From: Atriophallophorus winterbourni
Taxonomy: Eukaryota; Platyhelminthes; Trematoda; Plagiorchiida; Microphallidae
DNA length: 64,000 nucleotides
Direction: 5' to 3'
Assembly: GCA_013407085.1 (NCBI GenBank)
Contig: JACCGJ010020378.1
Coordinates: forward strand, 31,505 to 95,504
Shown one piece after another: positions 23,601 to 33,700 of this stretch. Each line of letters starts with the position of its first letter. Positions within the stretch are counted from its first letter, which is position 1. The notes beneath the pieces were generated by a model that was not told the origin of the DNA, made no database searches, and saw nothing but the letters and a program-made list of their open reading frames with translations. The position numbers were made by a program, and so were the translations under genes.

Positions 23601-24805
23601 TAGACAATCTATCGTTCAACTATCATGAGTTAACTGTGAGAAAGTGGTTACTAGTAAACAAGTTTATAATTGAGTCCAGCTGCTGCATGGGTTTTGTAAA
23701 ACAAAACACGATATTCAACCACCGAATCACATAGTGATTTGTGGTCAAGCACTCAAGGCGCTCAAAGATGATCAATCTGAGAACCAAACGAGGGTTGGCC
23801 AGATTCGATGAGTTTTGAGCAATAAAAGCCGTAAAAAGCATTTTGAGTTTAGAGCTGAAATTATACATAATAATGGATTTATTTAAAAGTCCATATGAAG
23901 ATGAGAACATACAGTTAACCTGTAACACATATAAAAATCGGATAATATAATCTTTAATACCAGCAGACAAATATGAACATCTCGGCAGATCATTCGACGC
24001 CAACGTTATATATCTTCCAATGTTTCTCGCGCAGCGCTCTGTTTATGAAGACTTCACATTTGTAAAACGGATAGTCATTTCCATGTCTCACCTAAACACC
24101 TCTGACATGAAAATGGTAATGAGGGCAAAACCGTCTGTTCATCTGAAACCATCGGTTTACAATGCGATCGTTCATGCACAAATTTCGAAAAACGTGTTTA
24201 GTGTAATTTGTAACAAATTTAACTAATCGAGCGAGAAACTGTTTTCTAATAGACCGAGATACGTCCAAGTATAATAGTCGAAACTTCGTACGGTGATTTG
24301 TTCCGAAACCATCAGACCTACTTTCATAACACGTTTGGTTCGCCACCCAGGATCCTCAAATTTTTGTTAAGCACGTACACTGAACAAATTAATGATACTT
24401 TGAAATGGATATTTAAATTGATCTATGCAAGGTTACTTTACTGAGTTTATTTCTAGAATCTACGTAAATTTTACTGTTGGAAATATGATTGACGTTTCGT
24501 GAACCTAAGGAGAGCAACCAGCGTAGTCATATCTTTATTAGCGATTTAGAGGATGTTTCCGCGAAGGAGGTCGCCAAACAACAACAGCACAACAACAAAC
24601 AATTGCTTTTATAGCTCAAACGAAAGCAACGCGGTAGTGTGTAGCTACAAATTTCTTCAGTATACCCCAGTCATCAAGCAATAATGATGATCGACCAAAA
24701 CTTTAAAACTCACTTTCAATTTGAGTGTGATGATAGAAATATTCAGAAATTCTTAGAGACGGTACAGTGACGTCAGAAGATGCCGCTTAAACACTGCCTG
24801 ATAAA
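20681..24805 (+). repeat. Tandem 9.8 kb unit, copy 3 (3' truncated)
   Basis: Third copy, covering only the left 4.1 kb of the unit. Similarity stops after 'actgcctgataaa' near 24,805 (compare 15,250). The first 2.8 kb is nearly identical to copy 2. From about 23,521 the sequence is noticeably diverged from copies 1 and 2. It also lacks about 280 bp present in copy 2 (about 13,974-14,253), with a short shared 'ctga' at the junction. The exon cluster and hammerhead array of the right half are absent, so this copy cannot encode the C-terminal part. Confidence 0.88.
21552..21578 (+). CDS. 27-nt micro-exon candidate, unit copy 3
   Basis: Identical to the exon at 11,745 with the same flanking splice signals. 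Copy 3 lacks the downstream exon cluster, so if transcribed it could only join exons beyond the array, for example those starting at 30,710. That is speculative. Confidence 0.45.
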
Positions 24806-25920
24806 TTTAATCTGAACCATTGTCGTGTGAAGATAATGAAACCTTAAATCTAGAAAAAGGTTCAAATAACTACAATGACTCGGGGTTTCATGTGGTGGGA
24901 TCATTACACACCCAAAATATTTCATCGTTACATAAATTGTGTATATTCTAATGCGCTGTGTATTTTGAACAAACTACCGTTTTAGGCCATTTATACCGAC
25001 GTTCATTCGCGCCACCTTTGAACAAACGAAAACACCTGAAAAACAAATAACCGAAACATATATTTTCGATCGATATGTCTTCTGTCCTTGTCAGAATTAA
25101 AATTCCTTTCTTACAAGGACGCAAACGTTACAGTAGGGATATTTAACTGTTATAAATTTTTTAGGCAATCCTGGTTTTAGCCTCAATTGTCCTTCGAAAC
25201 AAATGAAATGCATTGTGTAAATCGAGGAAAGCGAAACACAGAACTTAACGTCGGTTGATTAACTAATTAATTTTTACATTCGCTTTGAGGTAGAACCGAA
25301 CATTGTTGGGTCTTAAATTTTGTTTTTGATCTTTTTCAAATTAAAGAGCATTATTATTCTTTGCATCAAATTAGATATAGCAATTGGTTTAAAAAATGCA
25401 GTGTTTTGGATTTCGATTAGGACAAATCACCAATAAGAGATCGGGGTAAATTTACTACAAGGAAGTAACAACAAGTAATTGTTTCACAGTACCTCATTGC
25501 TGATACTGGAAAACGCAATGAAACTTAACTGGATTCAACAAAATTTCAAGATAATTTTTTTCCGTTGATTATTCCATAACATTATAACACATATCTGTAG
25601 ACTTAATTTTTAATGTCATCAATTCGACAACTTACGATCGTTACATATATTACGTTGTATTTTGCCAACATGCTTCACATGTGTGGCTGATGACACCAGT
25701 TGGTTCAGAAATGGTTATGATTTGATTCAAAGGTTCCGAAAAACATATTTTTGGTTTGACTAATAATTTCTCCCATTGAAACTTTATTCTCGCAATCTGC
25801 TATCTTATGAGGTGTTTGAGAGGTTTCAGTGTCGATAGTCTAGATAACAAACTCGATACTTATAAGAACAAATTTGTTAGTTTATCTCAACATCATTCAA
25901 ATGTATGTGTAAGCAAAGAG
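24806..25920. other. Sequence without recognised genes
   Basis: AT-rich DNA after the end of copy 3. No exon with good splice signals, no element and no continued similarity to the 9.8 kb unit was found. Confidence 0.4.
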
Positions 25921-25934
25921 AGCTTCCTACATTG

Positions 25935-26037
25935 TTTCAAGCGCATGCGAATCCTGATCCTACTCTCCCTTCCTGATGAGTGTGAACAGCACGAAACCGG
26001 TAGTGGGGTGTTTTGTGACGGAAAAGAATGCAAATGA
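25935..26037 (+). ncRNA. Hammerhead ribozyme with intact core in a solitary repeat
   Basis: CTGATGA (25,973-25,979), stem II GTGT/GCAC closed around loop GAACA, GAAA (25,993-25,996), then CCGG, T and A. Cleavage is predicted after GTA at 26,002. Stem III would be the self-complementary ACCGGT, which needs a second copy to pair (dimeric hammerhead). Stem I pairing is partial: CCC/GGG outside and C-G next to the core, with a T-T mismatch. The preceding 'cattgtttcaagcgcatgcg' matches the start of the 240-bp repeat family. Of all copies in the window this one keeps the most core positions. Confidence 0.6.
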
Positions 26038-26044
26038 ATATTTT

Positions 26045-26330
26045 ATTTTACATTAATATTAACATGGTTAGGTTTTATCAGATTATAACCTGTAAAATAT
26101 TGTTATTGGTAAAAAACCTCATTCTGTGATCTCCGATCAATTATATAGCCGCTCAAGTGAATCAAGGTTAGTAGATATTATTTTGTTTTCCCCTTCAATG
26201 TATCTAACATTCTTCCAATAGAGTTTGGTTCCGGAGCTTAACTGTAACGTTTCGCGTTTACTTATGAGGCTGCTATAAACAAGTGGGCTAGTATTCACGT
26301 CTGATTTTGAGAACACCAAACGATAAATTT
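26045..26330 (+). repeat. Diverged fragment of the 9.8 kb unit
   Basis: Similar to about 5,790-6,050 of the unit: both have 'ggttttatcagat', 'acctgtaa..ttgttattggta', the 'atag|CCGC..CAAG' micro-exon site, and later 'aagtgggctag' or 'atgtgggctagtgctta'. It is much more diverged than copies 1-3, so it is a remnant of an older duplication. The micro-exon equivalent (26,149-26,166, donor 'gttagtag') is open only in phase 1. Confidence 0.6.
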
Positions 26331-26339
26331 TGTTAAAAA

Positions 26340-28370
26340 TTCAAGATCTAAATGCGATATTCACAGTTAAAGGGTCAATTGTCTTTGCAACATTACACGT
26401 ATTTATGTGGATGTGTTCATGTCTTCACCAATTCTAAGCAGTAACTTCCAAATTCAACAGTATAACAGTGAATTTAAACACCTTTAATTAATAATTCGTA
26501 AAGGTATTCTATTTTGAATGCTGGTCCTATTACGTATAGAAGACAAAATAGAATATCTGGTGTTAGAAGTATTTCTATAAACACTTTGTATTTGAGGATA
26601 CGCTTGTCATACATTATTCTGTGTGAGAGGACCTAAGCCCAATCGTCTACACCGCTCAACGCATTTTATATTCAAAACGCCTTTGACATGCTCAAACTTT
26701 AGATTGTATAAACAGTAAATAACAACATATTATTTGAGGCCATTGTTTTCATGTGTGAGCAGATCAAATCAGAGTGAAAGCTCCTCTAAAATCCTTCAGG
26801 ATTTGGCGTAACATGTATAGAAGAAGCATCATATTGTAAATTGTTTTCAAATCTACCGCAAACCGGATACCTAGGTTCATCTGTTTAGTTGTAAAACCTT
26901 GACATTGATCATCAAGCTAGTACAAGTGTGAAATTTCGTCATTGTATACAACCTTAATAATTTTAGGAATTGTATATTTTAAAAGGATTTTATTTTAAGA
27001 AGCCCGTTTGTGAAATGCATTCAGGTTGTTTTGTAGTAAAACACAATTAGCAATACTGCTAACTCGCCTAAATGTTTAAGATTATTAGCGAACAGAAACA
27101 TGTTATGGTCATTATAAATACGTACATCGTTCATGCGGTTTAGGAAGCAAATACGCTTCAATCCTTATGGAATGCCATAAGTTATATTCAATTGTTGCAA
27201 AATTGAATCCTTTATGAAACTATTTTTCGATTGTTGAAGTAATTTCAAATGCTATAAATTCGGTTTTCAAAAACGACTCTGTTTCATTACCTGAGTCGAG
27301 TGAAAATTATTATAAATTACTAGAAAATATTCAAGAGAGATTTTTTTGGGACGCGGCTTATGGAAAAACGTGATTGTGTAGGTTATAATTTGTAATGTTA
27401 GGCTCGCGAGAATAACTCATTTATGGTCTATGATTAAAGGAGGGATGAATGTGTTATCAAATAGTGGATGCACTATTAATAATTCCTGTTGGTCTATCTT
27501 CTGTGTGAATTTTACATTGTCTAGAAGATCTCACTCGATTCGTTTATTCGCTTATGAGACATTCTCTCATATATTATATAAGCAAATTAGTTATAGACGA
27601 GAGTTCAGAAATAATAAAAAAATGTTGACGGAATATAGTCATTTTAATAATAGGCAGACGCTTTTAAGCAAAAAACAAACTAACTAATATATATCATCTA
27701 GTCATCTGCCTACTGAATTCACTACGAAGTAGATGATAAGACCGAATATAATTGAGGATCTATGGTAATCTAAAAACCGAAATAATTTAGCAAAATGTGC
27801 ATTAATGTTTGCATTGTATAACTGTTATCCGCTTCCCGAATTACCTAATAAATGCATGTAAATTTTAATTAAGGTAGGTAGAATTTAGTGACTAATTATT
27901 TTGTTCAGCATCATTTTTATGCATTTCATACGAACCGACTGAACATAGCAAACGTATTTTCATAAACTTTGTGGCTCGACTTTCTTTCTAAAAATTTATT
28001 TGAGTTACTGTAGACGAAGCGATTACCTTCTTTGAATGAAATCAAACATTTTCTTCACCAGTGCGAATTTTAAAGCAGCTGATTAGTGCCTAGCTACAGT
28101 AGTGTTTTGAGAAAAAGATCGTAATCTAAACCAACTTCTTGATATTCATTTTGAATTCCATTTGTAAAACACAGTGTCAAAATTTATTTAATTTTAGTGA
28201 GAACTGCTAAGCTTATTCTTGATTCAGATGTATAACAAACTTAAATATATGATGCACGGCTTGGTGCACAGGATGGCGAACCTGAACACATCGTGTTTAT
28301 TGTATGTTGCAAGTGGAGCCCAGAAGTTAACTAACTTAAAATTATAACGGCGGTAGACATGTAAATATTA
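26340..28370. other. Sequence without recognised genes
   Basis: No exon, element or RNA gene supported. The open frame at 27,430-27,687 (85 codons) shows no known motif and no splice context. Confidence 0.4.
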
Positions 28371-28372
28371 AG

Positions 28373-28745
28373 TTAGGACGTGAAACTATGTGAGACATCT
28401 AGGGTTTCATTATCAACGGAGAGAAATGGACGTGAAATACAAATACACCCAGGCAATCTTTGTGGGTTATCAACAACTTTAATTTTCTGATGAATGACAC
28501 TTATGCCTGATATCAATATTCCTGTCAGATCTACATTATTTGAGTGTTTCGTGTGGAACCTCAGAGCTTTGTAGTTTTGATAATTTAGTATTATGTATAG
28601 CATGTTTAATTTTGGTCAGTATGTTTATTATTATGAAAAAGCCCAAAGGGTTTAGAGTTCTTTTCACTGTCTGTCCAATGACTGAGATGATATTTAAATT
28701 GACAGGTTTACCAATCAGGCAAATATATTTAATCGAACGGACCAA
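28373..28745 (-). mobile_element. Possible PLE remnant
   Basis: Two overlapping minus-strand frames. Residues VKRTLNPLGFFIIINILTKI recall the segment between the RT and nuclease domains of Penelope-like elements (pattern S.....RILNPLGI.V....T). Frameshifts are evident and no catalytic motif is visible. On the opposite strand, 28,970-29,110 contains SSIPYVEGKFLS, also PLE-like in flavour. Both are weak and the strand disagreement lowers confidence. Confidence 0.28.
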
Positions 28746-29254
28746 GATGAATAATTTATTTTAGAACTCGTAGATCTATTTAAACAATGTCACACAATAC
28801 GTGGATAATGTACTTCCTAATTTAAGCAGGTACGACCAGATAAATGTTAATTTTATAAATACTTATTCTACTATCAAAACATTTTTGTCAGACCTGATTC
28901 ACATGTTTCATAATACTAAAATGCGTTTTTATAGCAAAGTAAGCAATGATTTATTGAAGCAAATTATATTTGATTCCAGCCGCAACGTCAACCAATAAAA
29001 TGCCAAAGTTTAGAAACAGTGTACTATCTTCGATACCATATGTTGAAGGTAAATTCCTTTCTTCACTTTCGGATGACATTTTAATTCATAAGCCAAATAA
29101 ACTGATTGAAATTGGTTGTTTTAGTTATTTAATAATTTTGTTAACACTATTCAACATTCCATTTTTATTACTCTATTGCAAAAGGAATTAAAACGTTGTG
29201 TGAATTGCTAGAAGTCACTTAAATTATACCAAATTGTCTAAGCAATATGAATGA

Positions 29255-29330
29255 TGATACTGACCGTATTGTCTTCATCTGATGACTGCAATCAGTAGAG
29301 AAGCGGTCAGGTTGTGCATGCGACCGAAAT
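29255..29330 (+). repeat. Decayed hammerhead repeat
   Basis: CTGATGA at about 29,279-29,285 with a possible CTG/CAG stem II, followed by GAGAA instead of GAAA. It belongs to the 240-bp family by position of motifs only. It should not be catalytic. Confidence 0.3.
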
Positions 29331-29714
29331 GCACTGAATATGTTTTAAAGCCCCCGTATTAAATCTGTCAAAATATGTTTGTAGACGAGGCACATTTGGA
29401 TATAAATGGCAGCCTTACCCCACAGTTGCAATCAATTTCAAACTATTTGCCAGTGGACCTAGATCATATCATCCTTATCATTTTGGCGCAAACAACAAGA
29501 AAAGCGGTAATGAAGAATGTGTGATTTAAAACGTAAAGTCTTCATACTTCTTAATATCTGTTCAATCTCATGGATTAAACTCATCTTCACGTGTGTGTGT
29601 AAAAGTGCTAGAACATTATGATTTTCAAACCGTGGTCTGCAATTTCAAGTGTGTTTATCGTTTATCCACTGTTTGAAATTATTCGCATCCTGATTGTACT
29701 GCCTTCACAAGACG

Positions 29715-30165
29715 AGTGAATGCCAAATCACTCACTCACTCAGCGCTCTCCGTGCCGGGTGGCACATGAGGCGAATAAGACTTCCCACCCGTGGTTCCGG
29801 TCTGTCGCTGCTTCCGTTGCCGACTGCACCGTGAAACCTTGTGCATTTATTTCGCGTTCCAACGTTCGCGCCAAGTTTCGTTGGGCCGTCCTCTTTTCGT
29901 TTACCTTGCGGACGCCAGTGAATGGCTACCTTCGTATACGAACTGGGATCCATCCTGCATACATGACCGAGCCACGGATCTGTGGTCTTCGTTTCCGTAG
30001 CAATGTAGGTTTTACGGGATAGGATTGCTAGCCCTAAGCCCAACTCTCCTCCTTTATCAGACGGGCTTGGGACCGTCCTTGGCGGAGATAAGAGTGATTG
30101 CCAAACGAGAAGGTTATTGTTCTGATGATGAAGGAACGACACGCAAGCATACCAATTTTGCAACT
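29715..30165 (-). mobile_element. 3' fragment of non-LTR retrotransposon, copy a
   Basis: The minus frame contains TDPWLGHVCRMDPSSYTK, then HWRPQGKRK, matching the C-terminal tail LGHVxRM..GKRxRGRPKxTW typical of RTE-like elements. The reading frame shifts after GKRK. Local GC content is higher than the surroundings. The far end carries 'ggacggtcccaagcccgtct' (minus strand, near 30,061-30,080), which is also the start of the second copy at 44,700. Confidence 0.7.
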
Positions 30166-30368
30166 GTTGATCATGATGTTATATGTCATAATCTCTCATT
30201 CTGCTTCTACCAAATGCCACAATAAACAAATTTTGAGTGACAAATTTCATAATGCCAAAATATAAAAAATAATATTTATAATTAAATAAAAATATTCGTA
30301 CGAAGTTCATATTTACCATGTCGAGCAATAATCTGACATTTGTTTTTCATGATAAAACTGTGTGACAA

Positions 30369-30437
30369 TGAAATTAGCTTTTATCCTATTAGTTGGGAAG
30401 AATTTGCTGTTGGCCGCGCACATTGAAGGCATTGTGT
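30369..30437 (+). CDS. Possible signal-peptide start exon
   Basis: ATG followed by a short hydrophobic leader (MKLAFILLVGKNLLLAAHIE) and a stop after 23 codons. It lies 340 bp upstream of the first micro-exon. A start exon with a secretion signal would fit the usual design of flatworm micro-exon genes, but no donor in this frame gives the phase 1 ending needed to join 30,710. It is therefore a candidate only; an unseen start exon elsewhere is as likely. Confidence 0.22.
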
Positions 30438-30709
30438 GAACCGTCGTCTGCAAGCTGTGGTGAAGAGGATACTGCTTTCCTTGCGGGGAAGCAGAAACGA
30501 CGCAGGCGAGCAACTTCGCTAGCAACCGTGTAATGCACATTGTTGTGGAAGAGATTGATCCCCTAAATCACATTGTTTATTCATTTGAAAAGCATTGGAA
30601 CATGAAAACATTATGCGATTGTGATTTCATCCAAATGATGTCAAAGACAACTTTCGAATTAAAATGATTAAAGCCTATTAATTGAAAAATCTCTCTTTTC
30701 TACCATTAG

Positions 30710-30724
30710 GCAAATCCAGATATC
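30710..30724 (+). CDS. Micro-exon 1 (15 nt)
   Basis: Strong acceptor 'ctctcttttctaccattag' and donor 'gtgagtgg' flank 15 nt. Phase 1 reading (KSRY) is the only one that continues into the next micro-exon; phase 0 would create a stop at the junction. Confidence 0.55.
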
Positions 30725-33700
30725 GTGAGTGGTTATATTAGTCGAAAATAAAGGACATTGAATTTTATTAAAGGCAAATGAATACATTTTTAAATTGAGA
30801 AATAATTTATATGTAGGTAAAGTCGAAATCTAATAATGATTCATATACAAAATTATCAAGAATTGTCTTTTATTTTCAGTTCCGTTGATATTTGTCAAAC
30901 CTATTCATAGTTTTTGCACAAATCCATCATCATTCGGATTCATATATTTTTATTTTTTGACATTTACCATAACGTTTGTTCATAACTAACGACCAATTAA
31001 ATAATACATCAAATGTATTTCCATTTTCACGATTAAAATTTTCGACTGATACGAATAACAATATGATATATATTTTGCAGTGAATTCTGAAATGACATAC
31101 GGTAAGGTGACCTATTTTAACAAAAAAACATTATGAGACCATGAATTCGGGAACACTTCAAAAAATGTGAAAAAAATTGAACATCGTACATTTATCTGAC
31201 AGTTACGGAAACCAAACAAGGGTTCGAAAGTGAGTTGTGTATTTTTAATTAAATCTCATAATAATGAACATCGAATTTGTGTTATCCAAATACATAGAAT
31301 GTGTTTTTTCAAAAGTGATGCAACTGTAATCTAATTCATCAGTGCATTTAATTTCACTATCAAATTATGATAGCCATTGATAAACGAATATCTGCCTGCT
31401 GAAAATGCTCGCAGTAAAAAATGCATGCTAGACCGAATATTTATAAAGTGTCAAATATAGTAATTCCTAAAACTTTGTCATCAATTCCGAAGCTATCACA
31501 ATGGAGGTTGATATGAGTTTAGAATTGCAGCATCGAAACTAGTTTATCTGCATGTGATTATAAACATTCTGAACAATTAGCCATCAAACACGAGTAATTT
31601 TTGCTCACAGTGTAAACGAAATAAAGATTATCAAAGAAACAATCTACAGAAGTTATTTTCTTTACGTGATTGACCTATGTGGGTCTAAAGTTACGAAGCC
31701 CACAATCAAAGCCCTGAAATAACATCTCCTTATCTGCTTGATCAATTAAACAGCGAATGGAAATCAATCCTGTTGAAAGGAACATATTTCCGGTAATTGC
31801 ATCACTGCTCACGCGTAGCAAATTCCTATAAAAAAAATTCTCATGAAATTTGAAATACAGCGCACCTTTTTACGTGTTGCGTCACCTAACGCATCACCGA
31901 CTAGTTTGAAATGTGTTTGCAACTGTTCGGATAAATTTTGAATACACTGTTTGAAAGAAGTAAAATGTTGGTAAACAATCTCAATGCAAGCTGAAATTCA
32001 CAAAACCCGAAGTATCTGCTACCTTGATCTCCAAAAATTCATTATCTGTCAATGTGGCTTTTCAGAATGAATATATTCATAACGCTATGCGAGAATGTTA
32101 TCTCATATGGGTGTCAATTGAGTTATAGCGAAATGAAAAACTTGCTTTTTTCCCTTTGGAATTTTGTCACATTTAATTTCATCTATGTTCATCATTGGTA
32201 CTGATCGCGATGCGAATTGGCAATGTAGATCATTTGAATCTATGTACCGCTTGCGAACAGGTCTAATATGATTGTCTGAGAATCCTGGATGATTTCGACG
32301 TTGGTCTAAGATACAACTCAACAATTATTCTAAAAAAATGAATAATAACGGAAAAATTAAATACTGATTACGAATGGGATGCTAAAAACCATGTCTTTCA
32401 GCTTACCATTTATTACTATCCTCAACCAAAAATAACGTTAATTTTAATTATCCATAGCGAATTCACAACCAATAATTTTCCTCCGATGGAGAGAGAAATT
32501 ATGTATTCAAAACATGCCTCGGTTAACGTGTCGCTTTACTTAGGAAACATTGATGGCAAACTTTTGTCCTACTCCACGTGTTTAGTGAATTAACATACTG
32601 CAGCATTGTCAACATATTCTGGATTGATCACGTTTTACCTAAAATAATCAGTTCGATATCACATATTTCTATATGACAATCTATTAGGAAGCCACCCTTG
32701 TTGTTATTCGCTGAAGCATCAAATGCGACCACAGGGAAAACAAGTTTGCTTTCGTTTAATAGATGACCCCTTTGCCAACAGATGCAGAAAGTCTCATTGA
32801 AACATAGTTAACAGCAACCCTGCTGACAGCGTATGGAAGGAGTTTCAGAACAAAAATTAAATAATTTATTACGAATGCGTACGAATATATAAAGCACAAG
32901 AATATGTATTCCAAAATCGAATCAATATTCCTACTGAGTATACAAATCATTCAAATATGCATATCAGAAACTTTAATCATTGGACTCTATTTCATAAAGT
33001 AGGTTTGGGTTAGTTTGTGTTAAACAGCCGATTATCCAAATGAACGAGATACCGGTAATTATCGTGACACTTTCGACACAAAACATTTGGTTTGTCACAA
33101 GTGGAAATTATCAATGAAGACGGAAAAAAACTATGTTTAGTCGTCGAATTGATATCGGGACTTGTCGGTAAATTTGTTCTACATTATTTAGTGAAATGAT
33201 TGATACTTCTGAAAATTCGTTTATATAAAGAAATGCATTTTTCTAATTCTTCATTGAAATTCAATTGCAACTTTGTACATAGAATCTGTATAGCTCAAAA
33301 CCAATTTGAATCAGAATGGGTTAATAAGAAAGAATTTACAATCCAACTTCCTCAGTGTGTTGCTCACATTCGAAAAACTTATCGAGGAAATATTTGATAA
33401 ATTATTCCACTTAATTTAATATATTCGGCATACAAACAGATGGTAACTGAACATAAATCGTAAAGCGTTCTCAAAACGAAATTCTGTATCACAAATATTT
33501 AATTTGACAACATTTAATATTTATTCAAATTTTCGTGTCTCGCGAAAACTTGTGGTGCTCTCAGAATCAAAATATTTGTAATTAACTTGGACACGTTAGA
33601 GTTGGTTCGGGTCATGCCTCTACCACGCCTCGAAGATGAAGAATTATATGTTAGTAAATTAAATAAGATGTATTTTTTCGGTTAAACCCAACATGATTTT

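Noticed and set aside
24092..24346. 84-codon minus-strand open frame in copy 3
   Set aside because: Frame is broken in the equivalent parts of copies 1 and 2 and has no splice context or motif.
28540..28764. Plus-strand frame with a hydrophobic segment (LVLCIACLILVSMFIIM) as a possible signal-anchor exon
   Set aside because: The opposite strand has a more specific PLE-like pattern, and no donor joins this frame to the micro-exons.
32537..32570. Exon candidate after 'gtcgctttacttag' ending at 'gtgttt'
   Set aside because: 34 nt, not phase-preserving between micro-exons 3 and 4, and the donor is poor.
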